Counted from the stretch's first letter, positions 15,987 through 23,182 are shown. The stretch is DNA of 64,000 nucleotides from Leptotrichia sp. oral taxon 223 (GCF_013394795.1 NZ_JABXYU010000001.1:930001-994000); one strand, 5' to 3'. The notes: a model not told the origin generated them from the letters alone. Program-made: numbers and translations.

Positions 15987-16751
15987 CTAATATAATTCCT
16001 CAAAATCTTTTTTATATAAATCTTTTCTTCGGCTTTCCCAGTTAAAAATATATGTTTTGCATTTGCTGCGGATTCTGTCTAATAATTTATCACTGCCGTT
16101 TATGTTGAAAAAACTTGATAATTGCTCAGCATCTAAATTTGTGTTTATTATTAACGGCTTATTGTTCTCATAAATAAAATTCAGGATCATAAACATTTTT
16201 TCTTTTCCCCAGTCACTTAAAAATTCGTTTCCCAGGTCATCAAAAATTATCAATTCTGCTTTAGATAATCTTCTGAATAAAAAATCATCATTTTCGTTTT
16301 CAAAACTTTTATAGCTTTTTCTGATTTCTTCCAGCAAATCGGATAAAGTTGTCTTGTAAACAAGGTATTTTTGATTCAAAGCATTCATTATGCAGGTTGT
16401 ATAATAAGTCTTCCCAGTTCCAGGATTACCGCTCATTAATATTCCAAGTCCTTTTTGTTTGATTACTTCAAAGTTTTTGCAATATTTCTCAAACGACTTT
16501 TTATATTTAATTTCTTCAGGCGTTTTAGCTTCTGCATTCTCAAATCTTTTGTGCCAATCCTGTTCCGTCAATTTTGATAAACTCATATATTTTTCAATAT
16601 CTTGTTCTTTAAAAATACTAGCTGACACAGTTGGGGCACTAATTCCAGTCATCGAATCCCTTTGAGTAGTCCGGCTTATAATCATTGTGCTTGTCAAACC
16701 CCTTTTTCTCAGCATTTCCTGTATAGCTTCTCTTATTCCCTGTGTTTCCAT
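15987..16751 (-). CDS. DnaC/IstB-like replication ATPase (helicase loader)
   Basis: A 254-residue AAA+ ATPase, probably loading host replicative helicase at the phage origin. Walker A is MSGNPGTGKTYYTT (about residue 107), Walker B is LIIFDDLGNEF. The extra N-terminal 60 residues are low in structure. The start ATG 16751 has a strong GGGAGG site (eight bases upstream), although it makes the first 113 bases overlap the upstream replication gene in a different frame; a weaker ATG at 16652 is the alternative. The family length is about 240-270. Confidence 0.88.
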   Translation of the reverse strand: METQGIREAIQEMLRKRGLTSTMIISRTTQRDSMTGISAPTVSASIFKEQDIEKYMSLSKLTEQDWHKRFENAEAKTPEEIKYKKSFEKYCKNFEVIKQKGLGILMSGNPGTGKTYYTTCIMNALNQKYLVYKTTLSDLLEEIRKSYKSFENENDDFLFRRLSKAELIIFDDLGNEFLSDWGKEKMFMILNFIYENNKPLIINTNLDAEQLSSFFNINGSDKLLDRIRSKCKTYIFNWESRRKDLYKKDFEELY

Positions 16752-17451
16752 TTTTATTTCCTCCCTGTTTTTTATCTAGCGGAAAAATATCTTTCCAGCT
16801 GTTTATAGTCGATTTGTTTAATATTTCTATTGCTAATTGCTCATTATTCCCTGCTAATCTATGCAGCTTCATAAGAATTAAATCCTCTGCTGGTTTCGAT
16901 AATGGCTCTTTTTTACCAATTCTCATGATTTTAAAATCTGAAAATGCTTTTTGAAATTCCTTGCCCTTATATAAATATATAGAATCTATATTATTATATT
17001 CTATATTAGTATTATCTATATTATTATGGTGGGGAAAATCCAAGTTTGGGTTTTCCATATCAGGCTTTTCCAGATTTGGGTTATCCAAGTTTGGGTTTTC
17101 GGTATCAGGCTCCTTTTCTTCATTCTCTTTTCCCTCAATTTCTTCCTTATCCTGATAATCTCTTATATTGTTTTCTGACTTGTCCTCAAAAATATAATAA
17201 TTTATTGTTCCGTCAGCGTTTTTCTTTCTGCTTACATATCTTTCTTTTACCAATTCTTTTAGCCCTGAATAAACTGAATCCAGCCCGTCTTTAGAGTTTT
17301 TGGCAATTTCCTTTGCATTGTATCTCCAGTTGCTCGGTCTCGAAAGCATATAAAGTAGTATTCCTTTTGCCTTCCAGCTGATACTCTCGTCAAATATCAG
17401 ATTATTATGTACCATTGTAAAGTTTTCTGTCTTTTTTATTACAGTTTTCAT
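16639..17451 (-). CDS. Phage replication initiator-like protein (winged helix N-terminus)
   Basis: A 270-residue protein. The N-terminal 90 residues form a winged-helix domain (WKAKGILLYMLSRPSNWRY, then EIAKNSKDGLDSVYSGLKEL), as in phage replisome organisers. A repetitive acidic/asparagine-rich linker follows (PDTENPNLDNPNLEKPD), and a C-terminal helical domain with SKPAEDLILMKLHRLAGN. It heads the leftward replication operon just upstream of the DnaC-like gene. Origin binding is inferred from this arrangement. Confidence 0.8.
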   Translation of the reverse strand: MKTVIKKTENFTMVHNNLIFDESISWKAKGILLYMLSRPSNWRYNAKEIAKNSKDGLDSVYSGLKELVKERYVSRKKNADGTINYYIFEDKSENNIRDYQDKEEIEGKENEEKEPDTENPNLDNPNLEKPDMENPNLDFPHHNNIDNTNIEYNNIDSIYLYKGKEFQKAFSDFKIMRIGKKEPLSKPAEDLILMKLHRLAGNNEQLAIEILNKSTINSWKDIFPLDKKQGGNKNGNTGNKRSYTGNAEKKGFDKHNDYKPDYSKGFDDWN

Positions 17452-17462
17452 TTCTACACCTC

Positions 17463-17537
17463 TTTACTTAACTAATTAAATTTGATATAATCAAATTATG
17501 AAAATATTTGTATGCACTTCATTGGAAGTGCTTTTTT
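17463..17537 (+). promoter_or_regulatory. Palindrome with a rightward promoter and an immediate terminator
   Basis: TTTACT (17463-17468) and TATAAT (17486-17491) are separated by 17 bases, forming a rightward promoter. Its -10 lies inside the palindrome AATTTGAT-ata-ATCAAATT (17479-17497), a possible regulator site. About 15 bases after the expected start, GCACTTC-attg-GAAGTGC (17514-17531) plus six T residues forms a rho-independent terminator. The transcript would be about 40 nt and antisense to the leader of the leftward replication operon. Whether this RNA is made is unknown. Confidence 0.45.
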
Positions 17538-17547
17538 GTTTACTTTT

Positions 17548-17739
17548 TTAACTTTTTTTAATATTTTCAATTAAATTGGATAAATTCTTTATATTAAAAT
17601 TTGGCACAAAATTTCCAGTCATCGTATTGTATGCCCAGTTTATCTCTTCCTGCATATATCCCATTTTCCGTAACTCAAGAAAAGATCCGAGCAATTGTGC
17701 AAAACAATTTATCCCTTCTTCAAATTTTTTCTCATCCAT
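17548..17739 (-). CDS. Small hypothetical phage protein
   Basis: A 63-residue protein, helical, starting MDEKKFEEGINCFAQLLGSF and containing MQEEINWAYNTMTGNF. It lies upstream of the leftward replication operon. The ribosome site is AGGAGATATACAAA. Family not recognised. Confidence 0.55.
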   Translation of the reverse strand: MDEKKFEEGINCFAQLLGSFLELRKMGYMQEEINWAYNTMTGNFVPNFNIKNLSNLIENIKKS

Positions 17740-17789
17740 TTTGTATATCTCCTACTTTTTAACTTGATAATTTTTATATCTAAACGTTT

Positions 17790-17948
17790 TCACTTTTTTT
17801 TATTTCTATCTGAATAAAAATCTTCTAATTCTGCTTGAACTTTTAGACTAAATATATCTTCCTTCAATTCCTTATTCTCTTTTGTTAGTTTTGCAATAAA
17901 ACGTATAAGTAAAAATATTATTAACGTTTCTGAAATAATAAATACCAT
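17790..17948 (-). CDS. Small single-pass membrane protein
   Basis: A 52-residue protein with an N-terminal membrane helix (VFIISETLIIFLLIRFIA) and a charged helical cytoplasmic tail (KLTKENKELKEDIFSLKVQ). ATG 17948 is preceded by GGGAGGTGCGAA. It is the first leftward gene before the rightward small ORF at 18035. Function unknown. Confidence 0.6.
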   Translation of the reverse strand: MVFIISETLIIFLLIRFIAKLTKENKELKEDIFSLKVQAELEDFYSDRNKKK

Positions 17949-18034
17949 TTCGCACCTCCCTTATTTCATTTTTACCCCCTTTTGAGTTATAATAATATCG
18001 CCAAACATATTAAAATCGAAAGGAGGTATACCCT

Positions 18035-18223
18035 ATGGATCCAAAAGATTTTTTAAAAGATTTCCCTAACTTCAAAATATCTTCTAAATTAGCCGACGGA
18101 ATGTATGTTCAAGTGCTTCAACACACAAGTCAACTAAATCTTTGTCTAATAGCTTCAAAACGTCCACACCCTGAGAAACCAAGACGTAAGATTGGATTTT
18201 TAGTTGATTCTCAAGAAGATTAA
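18035..18223 (+). CDS. Small hypothetical phage protein (rightward)
   Basis: A 62-residue protein, MDPKDFLKDFPNFKISSKL at the start and a basic RPHPEKPRRKIGF end. The ribosome site AAAGGAGG lies eight bases before ATG, and a TATAAT at 17990 upstream gives a possible promoter. Its coding region is followed by a terminator at 18242-18280, so it seems an independent transcription unit. It overlaps a leftward frame on the other strand; the terminator and ribosome site favour this one. Confidence 0.6.
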   Translation: MDPKDFLKDFPNFKISSKLADGMYVQVLQHTSQLNLCLIASKRPHPEKPRRKIGFLVDSQED

Positions 18224-18299
18224 TCAACTTACCAATCTTGATGTCCAACAAATTTGTTTGGCTTTGTTGGGCATTTTTTTCTTTTGTTTCTAAATCCAT
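18084..18299 (-). CDS. Alternative leftward ORF overlapping the 18035 gene
   Basis: A 71-codon frame with GGAGTG upstream of ATG 18299, product MDLETKEKNAQQSQTNLLDI and a helical hydrophobic/acidic rest. It lies antiparallel over the gene at 18035-18223 and across that gene's terminator. Only one of the two is probably translated strongly. I keep it because its start signal is reasonable. Confidence 0.3.
   Translation of the reverse strand: MDLETKEKNAQQSQTNLLDIKIGKLINLLENQLKIQSYVLVSQGVDVLKLLDKDLVDLCVEALEHTFRRLI
18242..18280 (+). terminator. Rightward rho-independent terminator
   Basis: TGTCCAACAAA (18242-18252) pairs with TTTGTTGGGCA (18263-18273), with one G-U pair, followed by seven T residues. 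It is 19 bases after the stop of the small rightward gene. A second hairpin, AGTTGATT/AATCAACT (18202-18229), lies just before it. Confidence 0.8.
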
Positions 18300-18404
18300 T
18301 TTATTCACTCCTTTTTTTATCTTAACTTTATTTTTTTCCAATTTATTTTCATCTCACACCTCCTTCCTTTTCTTTTCAGGTTTTGTTTTTTTTGTAATTT
18401 TAAT

Positions 18405-18638
18405 TTAGTTACGCTTGACTTCAAAAAAAAATGAAAAAGGCACATTTAAAGCATCTGCCCATTTCTCGAGAGTTTTAGTATTTATGGTTTTGCCATTTTT
18501 TAATCTATTTAAAACAAAAGATAGTGCCGACTTTGAAATTCCTATTTCTTCGGCTAATTCTCCTTTTGTTAATCCTTTTCTATTTCTTGCGAGTTCTATA
18601 TTGGCATAAACGTTTCTATGATATTCACTCATTGTCAT
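18405..18638 (-). CDS. Small XRE-family repressor (Cro/CI-like)
   Basis: A 77-residue DNA-binding protein. The helix-turn-helix is residues about 15-45: ARNRKGLTKGELAEEIGIS followed by KSALSFVLNRLKNG. Only a short tail follows, so it has no oligomerisation or cleavage domain and resembles Cro or a minimal CI. I chose ATG 18638, eight bases after AGGAGG. Its promoter at 18657-18685 contains the same palindrome as the rightward early promoter at 22359-22387, implying shared or autoregulatory control. Confidence 0.85.
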   Translation of the reverse strand: MTMSEYHRNVYANIELARNRKGLTKGELAEEIGISKSALSFVLNRLKNGKTINTKTLEKWADALNVPFSFFFEVKRN

Positions 18639-18656
18639 TATCCTCACCTCCTATAC

Positions 18657-18685
18657 ATTGTAATTTATTTTTAGTTACAAGTCAA
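18657..18685 (-). promoter_or_regulatory. Leftward promoter with embedded operator
   Basis: Minus strand: TTGACT (18680-18685), 17-base spacer, TACAAT (18657-18662). The spacer contains the near-palindrome TTGTAACT-aaaaata-AATTACAA (18658-18680), identical except for one base to that at 22364-22386. It drives the small XRE gene. Confidence 0.8.
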
Positions 18686-18721
18686 GTATTTTTTTGAAAT
18701 TTTTACAAAAAACTCAATAAA

Positions 18722-18755
18722 AAAAGAAGCCTTTTACAGCTTCCTCTTTTTATTG
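18722..18755 (-). terminator. Leftward rho-independent terminator
   Basis: On the minus strand GAAGC-tgtaaaag-GCTTC is followed by seven T residues, with an A-run before the stem. It lies directly after the stop of the secreted FxLYD-like gene and ends the cargo operon before the small repressor gene. Confidence 0.75.
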
Positions 18756-18757
18756 CT

Positions 18758-19177
18758 TTAAAATCCTGAGACTTCTAATTTGTTCACATCGCAACTTGCT
18801 GGAGTTTCACTACCCATATATATGGCTTTGAATTTCCATTTTCCATTAGCTTCAATGTCGTTGACATTTGCTAAAGCGTCCCCTAACTTAGCACCATTTT
18901 TATCGTAACAAGGAACTGTTATTTGGACATATCCTTTTTTACCACCGTTATTTTTTAGAACTCCTGTTACATAAGTTGAAAATTCATCTTTTTCAATATC
19001 GACATTTTCAATTTCGTATTCTTTTTTTGCCTCTTTTGCATTTTCCTTTGTTTCTTGCTTAGTTGCATTCCCTTTTTCAGAAACGCTCGCATTGTCTTTC
19101 TTATCTCCTGATACACTTCCTACAGCTGAAATAACAAACAAGACACACCCTAAAATCAATCCTACTCTCTTTTTCAT
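18758..19177 (-). CDS. Secreted FxLYD-domain-like protein (prophage cargo)
   Basis: A 139-residue protein with a signal peptide (MKKRVGLILGCVLFVISAVG), a charged low-complexity linker, and a beta-rich domain from about residue 60 with YVTGVLKNNGGKKGYVQIT and YDKNGAKLGDALANVNDI, the pattern of FxLYD domains. It is not obviously a lipoprotein; its only Cys in the leader is C11, without a lipobox. Start overlaps the upstream membrane gene by four bases. It looks like lysogenic conversion cargo rather than a virion gene. Confidence 0.7.
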   Translation of the reverse strand: MKKRVGLILGCVLFVISAVGSVSGDKKDNASVSEKGNATKQETKENAKEAKKEYEIENVDIEKDEFSTYVTGVLKNNGGKKGYVQITVPCYDKNGAKLGDALANVNDIEANGKWKFKAIYMGSETPASCDVNKLEVSGF

Positions 19178-19587
19178 AATTTCTTTTCCTCCTCAAATTT
19201 TTTTATAAAGTACATTGCAATTAAATACAACGCAAACATATATATAACATCATATATATCAAAAGTTCCAACCACAAACCAAAGTTGTGATATTTCAGTT
19301 ATTATACTTCCAATAAAAATTACTGATAGAAGTATTCTATTTTTAAAATAAATGCTCAAAAACATTGTGAAAGAATATACCCACAATGCATCAGGCAATG
19401 AAAATAATATACTTTTTGAAATATACATTCTATACCCATAAAAATTATTTCTCAAAAAATCTATTATAAAATCCAATTTTAAATAACTGAACCAATCAAA
19501 CATTAATAAAGTCTTTTCTCTGAATAATATGTATATCATTGACCCAATAAAAATTGGTAAAATTACATGCAAAATCACTTTTTTCAA
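19174..19587 (-). CDS. VanZ-like small membrane protein (prophage cargo)
   Basis: A 137-residue membrane protein with about four helices. The C-terminal half contains DALWVYSFTMFLSIYF and EISQLWFVVGTFDIYDVIYM, which resembles the VanZ-like pattern (E..Q...GTFD..D). It overlaps the secreted FxLYD-like gene by four bases, so they are made together. VanZ-like proteins can affect envelope-targeting drugs, but the function here is unknown. Confidence 0.65.
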   Translation of the reverse strand: MKKVILHVILPIFIGSMIYILFREKTLLMFDWFSYLKLDFIIDFLRNNFYGYRMYISKSILFSLPDALWVYSFTMFLSIYFKNRILLSVIFIGSIITEISQLWFVVGTFDIYDVIYMFALYLIAMYFIKKFEEEKKL

Positions 19588-19657
19588 TTTCTTTTTACCT
19601 CTTATAAAATTTTACTAAATTATAGCATATTTCAAAGAAAAATAAAAGTATAAAAAA

Positions 19658-19690
19658 AGAACCATTTCAATTATGAAACAACTCTATGTT
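19658..19690 (-). terminator. Possible leftward terminator
   Basis: Minus strand: GTTGTTTCA-taat-TGAAATGGT with several G-U pairs, followed by TTCTTTTTTT. It comes right after the stop of the Excalibur-like gene (19695). The stem is partly wobble-paired, so strength is uncertain. Confidence 0.5.
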
Positions 19691-19694
19691 AAGT

Positions 19695-19880
19695 TTATTT
19701 ACTTTCACAGGCTATACCGTCTTTATCTCTATCCAAATGTTTAGCATATCCAGGCTCGCCTTTCTTAATATTTTTATACCCTTTCGCACGTGCTTCTTTA
19801 CAGTTTTTGAAATACAACGTTTCTGAAAATGTGTTAACACTAACAAATACTAATGTCAAAATCATAAAAATTTTTTTCAT
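19695..19880 (-). CDS. Secreted Excalibur-domain protein (prophage cargo)
   Basis: A 61-residue protein with a signal peptide (MKKIFMILTLVFVSVNTFS) and a compact Excalibur domain: a cysteine in FKNCKEARAKG and DRDKDGIACES at the end. In this family the two Cys form a disulfide and the DxDxDG loop binds calcium; both are intact. ATG follows AGGAAACCAAA. It is its own small cistron next to the DUF1828 gene. Confidence 0.85.
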   Translation of the reverse strand: MKKIFMILTLVFVSVNTFSETLYFKNCKEARAKGYKNIKKGEPGYAKHLDRDKDGIACESK

Positions 19881-19979
19881 TTTGGTTTCCTCCGTTTTTT
19901 TTATATTTTTAAACCAAAATTAACCCTATAAATTCATAATTTTTATTCTTTTTTGATTATTACTTTCTTTTCAGTTTTC

Positions 19980-20729
19980 TTATGCGATCATTTCTTTAAT
20001 CCATTTTTCTTTTTGTGTCCAGTTTAATAATTCTATTTTTTTATTCTTTAAAACATTTTCTAATTCACTGCTTAATTTTCGCTCGGTGTTATTAAAAATT
20101 ATTATATTTTCTGAATTTCTTTCTTCTAAATCTTCAAAAGCAAATATTGCAGAAATAATTTTATCTCTGTTGTTAGAATTAATAATTCTTATCAATTTTT
20201 CTTTTTTAGTTTTCGTTCTATTAATAATGTAATCAATATTATATTCTAAATTATTTTTCCCGATCAATTTTATATCAGGACTAGGAAAAAAATCATTTTT
20301 TTCAAAAAATAAAGCAACATCTTCTTTAAAAAAATGTTTTACATTAATGGAAGATGTTAGAAACATATCATCTATTGATAATATACCTTGTATAAAATCA
20401 TTAATATCTCTACCTATGTTTTGATAACTGCTTTTTCTGATTATCTCGTCTTTAGATGTTCTACTCAATCCATAAGATCTTAAAAATTTTTCGAAAATTT
20501 TTTTTCTTTTGGTAATATTCACTCCTGAAATTTCTAGATTAAACAAAGTTTCCCCGTCGTCAGATAAAATGATTTCGTTCTCAGTTTTTTTTACAATTAT
20601 ATCAATCAAATCATTATTTGAAAGTGCAAAAGGGGTAGTAATTATATTTACGCCATTTTTATTTTTTATTTTAGTATTACTCTTTATCCATTTGAAATAT
20701 TCGTCAACTATATTATTTATTTCCATCAT
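19980..20729 (-). CDS. DUF1828/DUF1829-domain protein
   Basis: A protein of about 249 residues. The N-terminal 90 residues match DUF1828 (ITTPFALSNNDLIDIIVKK, then EIILSDDGETLFNLEISG); the rest matches DUF1829, with NVKHFFKEDVALFFEKN. I chose ATG 20729 because AAAGGAGG sits just upstream. It overlaps the partner gene if the longer TTG start is used. Such pairs are found in phages and mobile islands; a defence or addiction role is suspected but not established. Confidence 0.75.
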   Translation of the reverse strand: MMEINNIVDEYFKWIKSNTKIKNKNGVNIITTPFALSNNDLIDIIVKKTENEIILSDDGETLFNLEISGVNITKRKKIFEKFLRSYGLSRTSKDEIIRKSSYQNIGRDINDFIQGILSIDDMFLTSSINVKHFFKEDVALFFEKNDFFPSPDIKLIGKNNLEYNIDYIINRTKTKKEKLIRIINSNNRDKIISAIFAFEDLEERNSENIIIFNNTERKLSSELENVLKNKKIELLNWTQKEKWIKEMIA

Positions 20730-20743
20730 TTTACCTCCTTTGT

Positions 20744-21259
20744 TCAAAATAAACTTTGATTTTTGTATTCTTGTGTTTTGTTTTTTTTATAAAAAGTTAT
20801 ATTGCTTTTTAAATTTATTTTGTTTTTAAAAAAAGCGGCAACCTTTTCAATTTTATTTATATCCTCTTTATTAAAAATTCTTTCTAAAGGAATTGCCCAA
20901 TTTTCTACTTTTTTATCTCCAACTTGTGCTATGTGAATATGGCTTTCTGAAATTATAGCACCCTTATATTCGTCTAGCAATGGATTACCTGTAAAGTAAT
21001 TAGGATTTTTGTGTTCAAATCCATTTATATCTATTCTGCATAAATTAAGTCCGTATAGAGAATAATTTAAATTCAACGTATATTTATCTTTTATATTTTC
21101 AGAAAAAAATGTATTTAGCTTAAATTTTATTTTATTATTTTCTGATGATTTCAATTCAAACGTCTGTTTTCTAATACACGTTATTATTAAATCTTTATTG
21201 TCTTTTTCGATTTTTTCAATCTCCAAAAGTTTTGCTATTTCTTCTTGCGTTATATCCAT
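20744..21259 (-). CDS. Hypothetical partner of the DUF1828 protein (DUF6978-like)
   Basis: A 171-residue protein with no signal peptide or membrane segment. It begins MDITQEEIAKLLEIEKIEK and contains YSLYGLNLCRIDINGFEHKN and SESHIHIAQVGDKKVENWAI, which resemble proteins seen beside DUF1828 genes (possibly DUF6978; from memory). It has histidines in SHIHIA, but no clear enzyme motif. It is directly upstream of, and overlapping or nearly overlapping, the DUF1828 gene, so they probably act as a unit. Confidence 0.65.
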   Translation of the reverse strand: MDITQEEIAKLLEIEKIEKDNKDLIITCIRKQTFELKSSENNKIKFKLNTFFSENIKDKYTLNLNYSLYGLNLCRIDINGFEHKNPNYFTGNPLLDEYKGAIISESHIHIAQVGDKKVENWAIPLERIFNKEDINKIEKVAAFFKNKINLKSNITFYKKNKTQEYKNQSLF

Positions 21260-21375
21260 ATTTTACCTTATCTTTCTTAAAATTTCAAATAATATTATAT
21301 TTGTTTTTTCTCTTTATTTCTCAAACCTACTTCTCAACTCCACCAGCCTCATCAATGCTTTTTTGCACAAATATC

Positions 21376-21801
21376 CTAATATTTTATATATCTTTTCATT
21401 TCTTCTAATACTTGCAATCCTAAATCACAATTTCTAGCAACTTCATAACTAACTTCTTCCTGATACTTCATTAATTCTGCCGCAAATTCGTTGGCTTCAT
21501 TTTCCAATTCTAAACTATAATTAAAAAAATTTGTTTTCATAAGAAGTTTATTTTTTGAACTATGATAAAGAGCATGTCCTAATTCGTGACACAAAACAAC
21601 TAATTGCGAATATTCGTCTAATTTCTCGTTTATAACTATATATTTTCTTTTTAACACTCTACTAAAAAAACCTTTTACATCTTTGTAATAAACGTATTTA
21701 ATCTCAATGCCCAATCTTTCGCACAACACATATGGATTACTCGTATTGTATTTTTCTATCAAGTTTTTTACTCTGAGTTTCATATTTCTGCATTTTCTCA
21801 T
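21376..21801 (-). CDS. ImmA/IrrE-like metalloprotease
   Basis: A 141-residue protein with the zinc-protease motif HELGHA (in VVLCHELGHALYHSS) and a downstream glutamate in ELENEANEFAAELM, the standard HExxH...E arrangement. Length and fold match ImmA, the protease that cleaves the ImmR repressor to start excision in ICEBs1-type elements. It is nine bases downstream of the XRE repressor gene, the usual repressor-protease order. AGAGG precedes ATG 21801. Cleavage of the neighbouring repressor is inferred. Confidence 0.88.
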   Translation of the reverse strand: MRKCRNMKLRVKNLIEKYNTSNPYVLCERLGIEIKYVYYKDVKGFFSRVLKRKYIVINEKLDEYSQLVVLCHELGHALYHSSKNKLLMKTNFFNYSLELENEANEFAAELMKYQEEVSYEVARNCDLGLQVLEEMKRYIKY

Positions 21802-21809
21802 ATAAACCT

Positions 21810-22268
21810 CTATTTTCTTTTATTTTTCATTTTAGCGTCAAAAAAAAGTTCTTGCAAAGTATCATGTAACCTTTTCTTGTCTTCATCACTCACGCTGGCA
21901 TCATTAAAAAAATAAGCTGCACTATTCATAACTTCATCCAATTGAACTCTTTCGCGCTTGTTTAGACGTGAAATCCTGTCAAGTTCTTCATTTTTTCCGA
22001 TAGTTTCTCTTCTTTGTTTTTCTAACTTCTTTAACTTTTCAATTTTTTTATCTTTTTCCAACATTCCCATTAATTCTGATTCTTTTTTGGCACATTCTGG
22101 AAATTTTTTTACCAAATTTTCGACAAATTTTTTGGAAGCTGTCTTTTTTCCATTTTTTATATTAGATACATAAACGTGTGTAACTTCCATCTTTTTGGAA
22201 AAATCTGTTAATGTCATATTCTTTTTATTCAAAAATTCTGTTAAGAATTTCTCTATTTGATAACTCAT
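21810..22268 (-). CDS. XRE-family phage repressor (ImmR/CI-like)
   Basis: A 152-residue repressor. The N-terminal helix-turn-helix covers residues 15-50 (NKKNMTLTDFSKKMEVTHV, then YVSNIKNGKKTASKKFV). A coiled-coil C-terminal region follows (KDKKIEKLKKLEKQRRETIG), probably for oligomerisation. It is read leftwards, divergent from the early operon, with the promoter at 22359-22387 between. It likely binds the palindrome in that promoter and its copy at 18658-18680. The protease gene next door suggests induction by cleavage. Confidence 0.85.
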   Translation of the reverse strand: MSYQIEKFLTEFLNKKNMTLTDFSKKMEVTHVYVSNIKNGKKTASKKFVENLVKKFPECAKKESELMGMLEKDKKIEKLKKLEKQRRETIGKNEELDRISRLNKRERVQLDEVMNSAAYFFNDASVSDEDKKRLHDTLQELFFDAKMKNKRK

Positions 22269-22358
22269 GGATTTAACTTCCTTTCATTTATTTACACTAT
22301 ATTTTACCACATTTTTTCACACTTTTTAGAAAAAGTTTAAAAAATTTCAAAAAAACAC

Positions 22359-22387
22359 TTGACTTGTAACTAAAAATAAGTTACAAT
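22359..22387 (+). promoter_or_regulatory. Rightward early promoter with operator
   Basis: TTGACT (22359-22364), 17-base spacer, TACAAT (22382-22387). The operator TTGTAACT-aaaaata-AGTTACAA (22364-22386) covers the spacer and most of the -10, so repressor binding would block RNA polymerase. It drives the early operon starting at 22507. The same element occurs at 18657-18685. Confidence 0.85.
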
Positions 22388-22506
22388 ATGTTTGTAAATG
22401 AGAAAAATATATATTCCTTTATTTTTTTTACACAATTATGTAACCAAAATATAGATACAGAACCAATTTAAAGTTACAAAAGATCAATAAATAGGAGTTG
22501 AATAAA

Positions 22507-22722
22507 ATGAGAAAAGAATTAATTAACAAAATGAAAAAAAGAGGATATGAATTAAAAGATGAGTTTAACTTGAGAAATGAAACAAGTTTTATTTTTGACA
22601 AAGAATTTAAAAAGAACACATTGAGCATAATGTTCACATACAATAACGCAGAGAAAAAATTTAACAGAAATTTCGGAAAATTAAAAATTGAAAAAGATGA
22701 CGGAAGCATAGAAATATTTTAG
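22507..22722 (+). CDS. Early phage protein, hypothetical
   Basis: A 71-residue basic protein, MRKELINKMKKRGYELKDE then a short beta-like second half (KKNTLSIMFTYNNAEKKFN). It is the first gene of the rightward early operon, 120 bases after its promoter. ATG 22507 has AGGAGTTGAATAAA upstream. No family recognised. Confidence 0.65.
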   Translation: MRKELINKMKKRGYELKDEFNLRNETSFIFDKEFKKNTLSIMFTYNNAEKKFNRNFGKLKIEKDDGSIEIF

Positions 22723-22735
22723 GAGATGATAAAAA

Positions 22736-23041
22736 ATGGTTGAAAAACAAAAGATAATAAGAGAATGGACAAAAGAAAATTGCTTTGGTTACCCACAACA
22801 AGGCATTGCAAAAATGGAATACTACGATTGGGGATTTGAAAAATTAAAAAAGAAAATTCCCAGTATAACAGAAAAAGAAATAAAGGGCTTTGAATATGAT
22901 GGAATATATGATGAATATGAAATGACACCTTCCGAATACGGAAACGAAGATTTGGCAAAGATTATGAAAAAATCGGATATGATTCACAACGTATCAAAAA
23001 TAAAATGTGTAATCATAGGAAAAAAAGAAAATTTAATTTAG
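22736..23041 (+). CDS. Early phage protein, hypothetical
   Basis: A 101-residue protein. It contains NCFGYPQQGIAKMEYYDWGF and a charged middle with KEIKGFEYDGIYDEYEMTP. Ribosome site AGGAGATGATAAAA. Second gene in the rightward early operon. Function unknown; no domain recognised. Confidence 0.65.
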   Translation: MVEKQKIIREWTKENCFGYPQQGIAKMEYYDWGFEKLKKKIPSITEKEIKGFEYDGIYDEYEMTPSEYGNEDLAKIMKKSDMIHNVSKIKCVIIGKKENLI

Positions 23042-23053
23042 GAGGAATGTAAA

Positions 23054-23161
23054 ATGAAATTTGAAGCATTAACAATTGTAAATGAAAACAACAAAAAGGT
23101 TTTAAAAGAAAGAGAAGCTAAGAAATTAGTAAATAGAATCAAAAAATTATTCAAAAAATAA
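23054..23161 (+). CDS. Very small basic early protein
   Basis: A 35-residue protein starting MKFEALTIVNENNKKVLKER and ending KLFKK. AGGAGGAATGTAAA precedes ATG 23054. It is 12 bases after the previous gene and 21 before the next. Its size and charge are common in early operons. Confidence 0.55.
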   Translation: MKFEALTIVNENNKKVLKEREAKKLVNRIKKLFKK

Positions 23162-23182
23162 ACTTTTAAGGAGATGATTGGA

